A program made the position numbers and the translations under genes. Of a DNA stretch of 64,000 nucleotides, positions 54,802 to 63,083 are shown one piece after another. The DNA is from G965237725 sp965237725 (GTDB taxonomy: Bacteria; Pseudomonadota; Gammaproteobacteria; Arenicellales; Poriferihabitantaceae), in NCBI GenBank assembly GCA_965237725.1, contig OZ250151.1:124001-188000 (forward strand), read 5' to 3'. The notes below the pieces were generated by a model that worked only from the letters and a program-made list of their open reading frames with translations, was not told the DNA's origin and ran no database searches. Within the stretch, counting starts at the first letter, position 1, and every line of letters starts with the position of its first letter.

Positions 54802-56163
54802 TTGAAAATAAATAATTCAAACATCGACCGAATCGCTTTTTATACGGCGGTAATCCTTATATCATTGACCGCAGCTTTCGGCCTTGGACTGTATTCGGGT
54901 ATTACCAAAAACGGACTCTACCAATGGCTAATGGAAACCGGATCCGATGTCGGCGAAGGCCTCGCTGAAAGCCCGAACTTATTGCGTCCCATCCATTTCG
55001 TGCAACCTGCACGCTACCCCGGAGATGGCGTCACAATCAATAAATTCGGCGATCAAAATGACGATTATGTTTTTATGGCTGGGTTTTTCGAAGACGGTAA
55101 CGAACTTCGTCTGATACGCAGGGATGGGACAATTGTTGCCCGATGGCCGGTGAAATTTTCAGAAATATTTACCCAAACATCTCATCTAAATAACCCCCCA
55201 GTTACGGACTGGAATATCGATATCCACGGCGCCAGGATGTTGGCGGACGGCTCAGCGATATTTAACTTCGAATATGGTGGTTTGGTGAAACTGGACCATT
55301 GCGGAAATTTACTGTGGACATTGGAGAAACCCACCCATCACACGGTGGCACTTTCACAACGTGGTGGCTTCTGGGTACCGGGCCGTAGATTCCATGAAGC
55401 CGGAGTAGCCTCGGAATTTCCGCCATTTACACCGCCGTTCAGCGAAGACACATTGCTGCTTGTATCAAACCAAGGTGAGGTCATATTAGAAATCTCGGTG
55501 CCCGGACTATTTTATGCAAACGGTCTCGAATTTCTGCTAACCGCCAATGGCGAGACGATTCACCCCAGAGATAAATGGGATGAAGAACTGGTTCATCTGA
55601 ACAGCGTTACGGAACTAACAGACGAAATTGCAGCGGATTTTCCTGACTTCAAATCCGGAGACCTGCTTATTTCGTTACGAGAATACAATATGATTTTGGT
55701 ATTCAACCCCGATTCCAGAAAAATTAAATGGTGGCAGATCGGTCCGTGGGTACGCCAACACGATCCTACATTTGTCTCTGGCGGAAAGATGTTGGTTTTC
55801 AATAACAATATTTACCGAGCAGCATTTGGCCACAATAAAATCGGTGTGTCTGATGTGGATGTGCCTCGGGTTTCAAATATCATGGAATACGATTTTAAGA
55901 ACCAGACAACTAAAATAGTTTATGGCACGAAGGCCGATCAGGAGTTATTATCCATCGAACGAGGTAAGAAGGAAATGGCAGCAAATGGTGGTCTTTTAAT
56001 CACAGAGTTCGAAGGTGGCCGGGTGTTCGAAACCGATCGATCAGGACAGATTGTCTGGCAATACATCAATCGCTTTGATAATAACCTAATTGCTGAAATA
56101 TCCACGGCCCACGTCTATCCCGGTCACTATTTTAAGGGCTTGGACTGGACCTGCCCCGAATAG
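54802..56163 (+). CDS. Arylsulfotransferase-like membrane-anchored protein
   Basis: The 453-residue protein begins with a membrane anchor (about 10-30), then a beta-propeller of arylsulfotransferase (ASST) type. Family-like sequences are DDYVFMAGFFEDGNELRLIR, DWNIDIHGARMLADGSAIFN and FEYGGLVKLDHCGNLLWTLE, with THHTVALSQRGGFWVPGRR holding candidate active-site histidines. ASST moves sulfate between phenols in the periplasm; many homologues have no proven function. The start is a TTG at 54802, with no ATG nearby. It converges on the dehydrogenase gene. Confidence 0.72.
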   Translation: MKINNSNIDRIAFYTAVILISLTAAFGLGLYSGITKNGLYQWLMETGSDVGEGLAESPNLLRPIHFVQPARYPGDGVTINKFGDQNDDYVFMAGFFEDGNELRLIRRDGTIVARWPVKFSEIFTQTSHLNNPPVTDWNIDIHGARMLADGSAIFNFEYGGLVKLDHCGNLLWTLEKPTHHTVALSQRGGFWVPGRRFHEAGVASEFPPFTPPFSEDTLLLVSNQGEVILEISVPGLFYANGLEFLLTANGETIHPRDKWDEELVHLNSVTELTDEIAADFPDFKSGDLLISLREYNMILVFNPDSRKIKWWQIGPWVRQHDPTFVSGGKMLVFNNNIYRAAFGHNKIGVSDVDVPRVSNIMEYDFKNQTTKIVYGTKADQELLSIERGKKEMAANGGLLITEFEGGRVFETDRSGQIVWQYINRFDNNLIAEISTAHVYPGHYFKGLDWTCPE

Positions 56164-56267
56164 AATTACGGGGACAGTTTACCTAATTATTCGATTATTT
56201 AATCAGTGGTATGTCGCGGAATAACCATCAGCTTAATTTAGGCTTAGGCCCTAGTTTAGGTTCAAGG

Positions 56268-58709
56268 CTAGGCCCTGGGTCTTTCATTCTGAGGATCCCA
56301 TACCGAGTCTTCTAACACGGTAGCCTTTCGAGTTTCGCCAAGCATGTAGACATCAAATTGACTACCCGGCGCGGCATATTCGGTATCCACATAAGCAAAA
56401 CCCAGGCTGCGCCCCGTGGTATGACCATAACCACCAGATGTGGTCACGCCAATGCTTTTTTCCTCATCCAGAATCGCTTCTCCGCCAACTACATCGTTAT
56501 CACCTTCTTCCACTTCGAAGTAAACCAGTTTTAAGGGGATCTTTTTCTCATCCACTGCCAATGTGTTTTCTCGTCCAATAAAGTCATCCTTTTTAACTGA
56601 GAAAAATCGCATGGCGTCGGCTTCAACCATGGAAATCTCATTGGTCAGTTCTGCACCCCAGCCTTTATAGGCTTTTTCCATCCGCAGTGAATTCATCGCA
56701 TAAGTTCCGAAATTGGCAATGCCATGGGCCTGCCCAGCTTCCCAGACCGCTTCATAAACCTGAACCATGCCCGCCATGGGACAATGTAATTCCCAGCCAA
56801 GTTCGCCAACGTAATTCACCCGCAATGCCCGCACGCCAACTCCGGCGACTTCAATTTCCCTACCGGTTAACCACTTGAACGATTCATTGCTCACATCGGT
56901 TTCAGTCAGAGCCGACAAGACTTCCCGTGCTTTGGGGCCCGCAACGACAATCACACCCCATTCATTGGTTATATTGGTAATGGTCACATCTTCGCCCTCA
57001 CCAATGCCCTGGGTTAATATGGCCAGATCCCGCTCTTCGCTGGTTGCACCGGACAAAACATAGTATCGACCTTCATCCAGTTTAGTAATAGTTGATTCAC
57101 CATTGAGTCTGCCCGTCTCTGCCAGGTAATGGGTCAGGGTAATACCCCCTTCACGCACTGGCATTTTATTCGCGCTGATGCGATTTAGAAATTGCTCAGC
57201 ATCTTTTCCTACGACGTCGTATTTCGCAAAAGTAGACAGCTCAAGAACCCCTACCCGTTCTCGAACTGCGCGGCATTCCTCAGCCACAACTTCATAAGTA
57301 TTGTTATGGCGAAAGCCGATATCTTCAACTCGCCCATCCAGGGAAAACCATTTTGGCCTTTCCCAGCCATTGGCTTCGGTATGTACCGCACCTTTTGCTT
57401 CGAGCACGTCGTATAGCGGTGTGGTTCGAGTTTTTCTGCCGCCGGGTCTTTCTTCCCCGGGTAAATGAAGCTTATACATATGTTCATAATCTTCATGAGA
57501 TTTGGCCTTGGTATAATCCCCGGGTGCATAATCGCTATAACGCCGTGGATCCACCCCGGCCATATTGATCTCAGCATCACCATAAATCATCCATTGGGCC
57601 AGATATTTTCCCGAACCAGCGCCTGAGGCAATACCGATAGAAGCGCCGTTGCAATGCCAGAAATTTCGCAAGCCCGCAGCAGGACCGAGAAATGGATTGC
57701 TGTCCGGGGTATGGGGTATGGCGCCACAAACAACCCGCTTTATGCCAAGCTCGCTCCACATGGGAATCCGCTCCATTACCCGCTCGATGTAAGGCATCAG
57801 GTTATCGAAGTTAGCATCAAACAATTCGTTTTCAGAATCCCATTCAGGCCAACCCCCACGATGGGTCCAGCACTCTTCAGAATTTTCCATTTCATAAATA
57901 CCGATCAGGCCGGACTTTTGTTCCTGACGATAATACGCTGACGGATAAGGATCCCGAATAACGGGCATTTCATCATCCCGATCCAGAAATTCCTGAACGG
58001 TATCGGTAACAATGTAAGTATGTTTCATATTAATCAACGGCACATCGGTACCGACCATCTGACTAACCTGACGGGCATAGCAACCCGCAGCATTAACCAC
58101 GTGCTCGGCAATGACATTACCCTGCTCGGTAAATACTTCCCAGTCACCGGACTCTCTTTGTTTGATATCCATCACCCGATTCCCGGTGACAATCTTCGCA
58201 CCCATTTGACGGGCGCCCTTGGCCATGGCATTGCAAACCCCCGCAGGATCGACGTGGCCGTCTTCGAATGTCCACGCCCCGGCGAGCACCCCATCAATAT
58301 TGGCATAGGGAATCAATTCCTTGATCTTGGCGGGGTCGATAATCTCACAATCGAATCCAATCATTTTTCCCACGCCTTTTACCCGTTCAAACCACTCCAC
58401 TTCCGCTGGCTTCAGGGCAAATCGAATACCACCACAACCATGCCAGCTGACGTATTGACCGGTTATTTCTTCCAGTTTTGGATATAAACGCACACCATAG
58501 TCGTGAATCTTGGCCATGTTGTAATCAGCAATAAAATTGGGGCATTGCCCCGCTGCATGCCAGGTTGAACCCGAAGTCAATTCCCCTTTTTCGATTAACA
58601 ACGTATCCGTCCAGCCTTCTTCTGCTAGATGGTATGCCAGACTTGTGCCCATCATGCCGCCGCCAACAATGACGACCTTTGCCTGGGATGGTAGTTTACT
58701 TTCGCTCAT
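56268..58709 (-). CDS. Dimethylglycine/sarcosine dehydrogenase-like flavoprotein
   Basis: The 813 residues combine an N-terminal FAD-dependent DAO domain (GxGxxG in VVIVGGGMMGTSLAYHLAEE at residues 12-31, and TSGSTWHAAG at 45-54, the region where FAD is bound covalently to His in this family) with a C-terminal GcvT-like folate domain from about 440 to the end. Enzymes of this form oxidatively demethylate dimethylglycine or sarcosine and pass the carbon to tetrahydrofolate. It lies 72 bases after the MttB-like gene on the same strand, suggesting one operon. The precise substrate is not determined. Confidence 0.87.
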   Translation of the reverse strand: MSESKLPSQAKVVIVGGGMMGTSLAYHLAEEGWTDTLLIEKGELTSGSTWHAAGQCPNFIADYNMAKIHDYGVRLYPKLEEITGQYVSWHGCGGIRFALKPAEVEWFERVKGVGKMIGFDCEIIDPAKIKELIPYANIDGVLAGAWTFEDGHVDPAGVCNAMAKGARQMGAKIVTGNRVMDIKQRESGDWEVFTEQGNVIAEHVVNAAGCYARQVSQMVGTDVPLINMKHTYIVTDTVQEFLDRDDEMPVIRDPYPSAYYRQEQKSGLIGIYEMENSEECWTHRGGWPEWDSENELFDANFDNLMPYIERVMERIPMWSELGIKRVVCGAIPHTPDSNPFLGPAAGLRNFWHCNGASIGIASGAGSGKYLAQWMIYGDAEINMAGVDPRRYSDYAPGDYTKAKSHEDYEHMYKLHLPGEERPGGRKTRTTPLYDVLEAKGAVHTEANGWERPKWFSLDGRVEDIGFRHNNTYEVVAEECRAVRERVGVLELSTFAKYDVVGKDAEQFLNRISANKMPVREGGITLTHYLAETGRLNGESTITKLDEGRYYVLSGATSEERDLAILTQGIGEGEDVTITNITNEWGVIVVAGPKAREVLSALTETDVSNESFKWLTGREIEVAGVGVRALRVNYVGELGWELHCPMAGMVQVYEAVWEAGQAHGIANFGTYAMNSLRMEKAYKGWGAELTNEISMVEADAMRFFSVKKDDFIGRENTLAVDEKKIPLKLVYFEVEEGDNDVVGGEAILDEEKSIGVTTSGGYGHTTGRSLGFAYVDTEYAAPGSQFDVYMLGETRKATVLEDSVWDPQNERPRA

Positions 58710-58781
58710 TTTGATTTCTCTGTATTATTTCTTCAGGGATGCTTCTGATTTATTCCTGCTTACAAGAATCATGACCCACAA

Positions 58782-60359
58782 CTAGCCCTGGGGTTTCATC
58801 AGCTCACGGGGCAATCGAATATCAAAATTTTCCCGGATTCGGGTATCCAACTCATCGGATATATGATCGGGAAAATGTGTGGCCAGAATATCCTGAGTTT
58901 TTTCCCGGGCAACATCTTGCACTGTTCTAGAACCCAGCTCTTTCCATTCCGCCGGCGTCAGTCGATTGCCAACATCGGGATAGACATAATCGGTTTCCAT
59001 TCGAGACAAGGTCGCATCATGGCCTAGAAAATGCTCGGGTCCATTGGTACAGACATCTTCGATGGTGGCGAGTGCCAGGGTTTCAGTATCAATTTCGATG
59101 CCACGCACACTGCGATTGATTGCGCCCAACATATCGTTATCAATTGTCGCTCCCTCGAAACTAAAACCCAATAGACTGGCATGCATGCCCACTGATTCGT
59201 AAATCATATTGGCGCCACTGTGGCCAGCCAGGGATACGGTATAACCTTTTTCGAATCCAGACTGGGCATCGGGAATTTTAGAATCCGCCATGCCCGCTGC
59301 AATACCCGTGGGTAAATCCAGATATCTGCCAACCTGTCCGCAGGCTGCCATCTGCACCGCTTGTTCGCCGCTACCGCCACTCATGGCACCGGTGCGAAGG
59401 TCCGACACAAATGGCCAGGGACCAAAAATACAGGGATGGCCAGGGACAATTAAATTTGCATAACAAATGGCCGCCAGACTTTCAGCACACTCCTGTACTA
59501 CCGCACCGGCGAGAGTTGCAGGGCTGGTGGCTCCGGACTGACCCGCTGCCAGCATCAAAATGGGCATACCACCTTCTACGCAGACTTCCATAACCCGACA
59601 GGCATCTTCAGCGAATCGCAGTGGTGGCACCACAAAACAACAGGACAAGCTGGCAAAAGGCCGTGCCCGCCATTTGTCTTCGCCACCGGCAATTTCGTGG
59701 AGGAGTTTTAATCCTTCGATGGCATGTTCGGGTTCAACATAACTAACCCCGCAGTGCTTGGTAGTTCCCGCTACGGATGCATACGTAGTATTTAAATCCA
59801 TGGCACCAGGTTGTTCGATATCTCGGGCAACCATACAACGCTGAAAAAAGTGAATATGTTCGTGTTTATCGACCAGGCGCGACGCATCGTATAAATCCTG
59901 AACCGTGGATTCACGATAGGCTCCCCCTTTCCTTCCGGTATAGGCTGCGTGCTCTTTCCAGTCGTCTACTACATGGACCGCAGCACCGGCGGTTCCAAAA
60001 TAAACCTTGTTTCCACTCAAATGCAGGTCGTGTTCCTCGGACTGGCCGTAAAGGGTAATATCCCGAGCACAGGTTTCCATGGTCCATTCGATCAGATCCC
60101 GAGGAAATGTGAGTCGCCCTTCGGGGGTTAATTTCCCCCCGGCCTTGGTGACCAATTCAACGCAGGATGGCAGTTGTCGGGTAAAACCAACATTTTCCAG
60201 TAAATCCAGCATTGCTTCATGAACCCGCTTCAGGTCGTCCTCGGTGAGGGGCATAAATCGCCCACCACTTTGACCTGGTCGAACCGGTTTATTCTCCTCC
60301 GATAACGGTGCTGCACGGAGTGCTTTTCTTGCTTCTCTTCCACCTGCTCGTTTAGCCAT
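58782..60359 (-). CDS. MttB-family methyltransferase (non-pyrrolysine)
   Basis: The 525-residue protein is a trimethylamine methyltransferase homologue (MttB superfamily). LDLLENVGFTRQLPSCVELV and FPRDLIEWTMETCARDITLY are N-terminal family parts; GGSGEQAVQMAACGQVGRYL and MIYESVGMHASLLGFSFEGA are central barrel parts. The frame is continuous with no in-frame amber codon, so it is the non-Pyl type, which includes glycine betaine and other quaternary amine methyltransferases. The usual corrinoid protein and reactivase are not adjacent. It is probably co-transcribed with the dehydrogenase. Confidence 0.87.
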   Translation of the reverse strand: MAKRAGGREARKALRAAPLSEENKPVRPGQSGGRFMPLTEDDLKRVHEAMLDLLENVGFTRQLPSCVELVTKAGGKLTPEGRLTFPRDLIEWTMETCARDITLYGQSEEHDLHLSGNKVYFGTAGAAVHVVDDWKEHAAYTGRKGGAYRESTVQDLYDASRLVDKHEHIHFFQRCMVARDIEQPGAMDLNTTYASVAGTTKHCGVSYVEPEHAIEGLKLLHEIAGGEDKWRARPFASLSCCFVVPPLRFAEDACRVMEVCVEGGMPILMLAAGQSGATSPATLAGAVVQECAESLAAICYANLIVPGHPCIFGPWPFVSDLRTGAMSGGSGEQAVQMAACGQVGRYLDLPTGIAAGMADSKIPDAQSGFEKGYTVSLAGHSGANMIYESVGMHASLLGFSFEGATIDNDMLGAINRSVRGIEIDTETLALATIEDVCTNGPEHFLGHDATLSRMETDYVYPDVGNRLTPAEWKELGSRTVQDVAREKTQDILATHFPDHISDELDTRIRENFDIRLPRELMKPQG

Positions 60360-60488
60360 AAGACTGATTTACTTAAGTTAATAAAGATGCCAAAGTATTA
60401 TTGAATCCCGCTATTTACAAGGTAAATTAAACGACTTCAACTTCAATTTCCGCGCCCAATTTTGGAATAAAAGTTAGGGAGCCTCTGA

Positions 60489-61463
60489 TTAAGCTTTTCG
60501 GGTTTCCCTGGGGGTTTCGCCGAAGCTCGAATAATAACGGCTACTAAAATGCCCTGCGGATTTAAATCCACAGGCAATGGCTACATCGATGATCTTGGAA
60601 GCACTGTGTTCAAGCATATCCCGCGCCGCCTGGAGCCGCAGTGTCAGGTAATAACGTGCCGGGGTCATATTCAGATATCGACGGAATAATCTTTCCAGTT
60701 GTCGCTTGGATACACCGATCAAATTTGCCAGTTCATTGGGAGATAACGGTTGTTCGATATTGGATTCCATGAGCTCGATACATTCGATTAAGGCTGGATG
60801 ATTCACCCCCGTCCTCGACTGAATATCCATCCGTTGGGGTTCTCCAGAGTGTCGAATATGGGGATGGATCATGACATCGGCTACGGAAGCCGCCAGTTCA
60901 TGGTCGTGGTGCTGCTCAATGATATACAACATCAAATCCATAGATGCGGAACCCCCTGAACAGGTAACCCGCTTATTGCCAATCTCGTACACATCCGAGG
61001 AAACTTTTTGGGCGGGAAAATCCTCCATAAATTCCGAAATATTTTCCCAATGGGTTGTGCATTCAACGCCATTTAACAGTCCGGCCCGGGCCAGGATATG
61101 ACATCCGGTTTCAATTCCACCCAATGTGATACCACGTTTGCTTTGCTGAACCAACCATTTCAGGGTGGGTTCGTGATTAAAGGTCCTCGGCTCATGGGGA
61201 CCAGAAACAAATAACATCGACAACCCAGCTGAATTATCGATTGAATATTTCGCTGGCATTTCTATGCCATTGGTCGCAAATACACTCATGCCATCACTGG
61301 TTATCACCGACCATTGGTATAATGGTTTACGAGATAAGCGGTTTGCAATTCGTAATGGTTCGATGGCTGAAATGACCGGCAACATACTAAAATTATTGGA
61401 CAGGTAAAATCCAATTTCTCTTTCTGCACCTTCAGTGACTTCGCCGTACCGATCTCTGCCCAT
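60489..61463 (-). CDS. GlxA/GbdR-type AraC family regulator
   Basis: From the ATG at 61463 the protein has 324 residues (a TTG at 61523 would add 20). Residues 15-175 form a DJ-1/PfpI-like amidotransferase-fold domain (EIGFYLSNNFSMLPVISAIE), with GGIETGCHILARAGLLNG where the nucleophile site of the fold lies. The C-terminal AraC domain is at about 215-320 (LSPNELANLIGVSKRQLERL, IDVAIACGFKSAGHFSSRYY). Regulators of this kind include GbdR, SouR and CdhR, which control glycine betaine, sarcosine and carnitine use. Its place upstream of the MttB-like gene supports control of those genes (inference). Confidence 0.87.
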   Translation of the reverse strand: MGRDRYGEVTEGAEREIGFYLSNNFSMLPVISAIEPLRIANRLSRKPLYQWSVITSDGMSVFATNGIEMPAKYSIDNSAGLSMLFVSGPHEPRTFNHEPTLKWLVQQSKRGITLGGIETGCHILARAGLLNGVECTTHWENISEFMEDFPAQKVSSDVYEIGNKRVTCSGGSASMDLMLYIIEQHHDHELAASVADVMIHPHIRHSGEPQRMDIQSRTGVNHPALIECIELMESNIEQPLSPNELANLIGVSKRQLERLFRRYLNMTPARYYLTLRLQAARDMLEHSASKIIDVAIACGFKSAGHFSSRYYSSFGETPRETRKA

Positions 61464-61756
61464 AATTAGTTGATTGAAACGAAACCGCCTATTATCAATT
61501 GAGTAATCCCCTGTAGCAACCAATTATTCCATATTCGATAACCCAACATATTTCACTTTTTTGTGTCGATATTGTCATTGCTGAAACATTACCAAAGTTT
61601 AAAAATTAACCATGAACTTATCGTCATGAGTTAAGTCACAACATATAAGAAACCAAAATTCAAAACATTAAAAAGTGCACGGATTATTACGAATTTTTAA
61701 TTGGCGAATTTCTATTACTTGTATAAACTATTTTTAACCGTATTACGAATGAATAT

Positions 61757-62215
61757 ATGAATATGTATAAACCTTTTAAAGCATTGTTGCTCATAACTGG
61801 ACTTGCTTTTTTTGCAAACACGACCTACGCCAGCGAAGATGAAATCTATAAATCGTTTTTCAGCAATGCCGGCGCTGGGGGTTATGATGTTGTTGCCTAT
61901 TTCACCGTAGGCGAACCGGTTGAAGGGGACGACGACATTGGCGTCGAGTATAAAGGTGCCGACTGGTATTTTGCCAGTCAGGAAAACCTGGCAACATTTA
62001 ATCAAGATCCAGAAAAATATCTTCCACAATATGGTGGATACTGTTCCTGGGCGGTTGCCAATGGCGATCTTGCATCGGGAGATCCTTTGCAATGGAAGGT
62101 ACTCAATGAAAAGCTATACCTCAACTATGATGCGGATATTCAAGCCAAATGGACGGCAGACCGGGATAACCTGATTGTTCTCGGTGATAAAAACTGGCCC
62201 GGCGTTTTAAACTAA
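61757..62215 (+). CDS. Exported YHS-domain protein
   Basis: The 152-residue protein has a signal peptide (cleavage likely after TTYA at residue 25) and a YHS-like domain at about 40-100, with GGYDVVAYFTVGEPVEGDDD, YKGADWYFASQENLATFNQD and PQYGGYCSWAVANGD. YHS proteins are thought to bind metals or small molecules; exported members of this type have no proven function. It ends before a clear terminator at 62240. The flanking genes are transcribed independently. Confidence 0.88.
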   Translation: MNMYKPFKALLLITGLAFFANTTYASEDEIYKSFFSNAGAGGYDVVAYFTVGEPVEGDDDIGVEYKGADWYFASQENLATFNQDPEKYLPQYGGYCSWAVANGDLASGDPLQWKVLNEKLYLNYDADIQAKWTADRDNLIVLGDKNWPGVLN

Positions 62216-62239
62216 ATATAATTTCCTTCCTCACATTGC

Positions 62240-62256
62240 GCCCGTCTCCGACGGGC
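62240..62256 (+). terminator. Intrinsic terminator of the YHS gene
   Basis: A 7-base-pair stem GCCCGTC / GACGGGC with a three-base loop is followed by ATTCTTTT, 25 bases after the YHS gene stop. Confidence 0.8.
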
Positions 62257-62309
62257 ATTCTTTTGTGTGTATCTGGATTGTTCTGAATTTCTTTTCGTTT
62301 GTTTCACAT

Positions 62310-62470
62310 GGATTCCGGATATTCCTAGGTCATTCCGGAAAGACGGCGTGGTGGCATTTTGGTATCTCCCCGGAATGCAGGACACATATACTCTCGTCAT
62401 CCCGGAATACTTGAAATCCACCCAACCCCGTCATCCCGGAATGCGGAACGCATATCCGGGATCCACGTCT
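62310..62470. repeat. Palindromic intergenic repeat cluster (CGTCATCCCGGAAT type)
   Basis: The gene-free stretch of about 300 bases between the YHS terminator and the GNAT gene holds related palindromes. TTCCGGA / TCCGGAA arms lie at 62313-62340. Two direct copies of CGTCATCCCGGAAT begin at 62395 and 62429; the second forms an imperfect hairpin with GCATATCCGGGATCC up to 62467. This resembles REP-like or palindromic mobile repeats known from intergenic regions of many bacteria. I cannot count other copies from one window. Confidence 0.7.
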
Positions 62471-62561
62471 CGAAAAATAAATACCCGTTAGCAAAATTAT
62501 TCATCTGTGTCACGCTCATGATCCTGACTTATAATCTTGAAAAACTGATGAAATTAATCCC

Positions 62562-63059
62562 ATGATAAAAGAAAATCCAATCTCAATTCGAAAGGCAGTT
62601 ATCGCGGATGCGCCAAATATCGCACTGTTCAACCAGAAAATGGCGAAGGAAACCGAGGGGATTGAACTCATCCCGAAAGTGATACTGGCCGGCGCAGAAA
62701 AGTTAATTGAAAATGAGTCACTGGGTTTTTATCTGGTAGCTGAAAGCGCCGGAGAAAGTGCAGGAGAGATCGCCGGCTCTTTAATGGTGACCACGGAATG
62801 GAGCGACTGGCGCAACAGCCAATTCTGGTGGATACAGAGTGTTTATGTTGTTGCAGAACATAGAAGAACGGGTCTTTACCGGCGGTTATACCAACGTGTA
62901 AAAGACCTTGCAGCTGAAAATGAAAACGTATGTGGTTTCCGGTTATACGTTGAAAAGGAAAACACCGTGGCTCAGGCAACTTACAACAACGTTGGTATGG
63001 CTGAGACCCACTACAAAATGTTTGAAGAACTAAAACCCGATATCCGATTTTGCAAATAG
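62562..63059 (+). CDS. GNAT family N-acetyltransferase
   Basis: The 165 residues form a GNAT domain: IRKAVIADAPNIALFNQKMA at the N terminus, the V/A motif WIQSVYVVAEHRRTGLYRRL (acetyl-CoA loop, a variant of RxxGxG/A), and the C-terminal LYVEKENTVAQATYNNVGMA. A short AGESAGE repeat lies in the middle. The substrate is unknown. The gene converges on the DmdA-like gene with 24 bases between. Confidence 0.87.
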   Translation: MIKENPISIRKAVIADAPNIALFNQKMAKETEGIELIPKVILAGAEKLIENESLGFYLVAESAGESAGEIAGSLMVTTEWSDWRNSQFWWIQSVYVVAEHRRTGLYRRLYQRVKDLAAENENVCGFRLYVEKENTVAQATYNNVGMAETHYKMFEELKPDIRFCK

Positions 63060-63083
63060 TAGCGTGGAATAATAAATTTGGAA

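Noticed and set aside
58782..60359. Pyrrolysine-containing trimethylamine methyltransferase
   Set aside because: The frame has no in-frame TAG inside the 525 codons, and no pyl genes are in the window.
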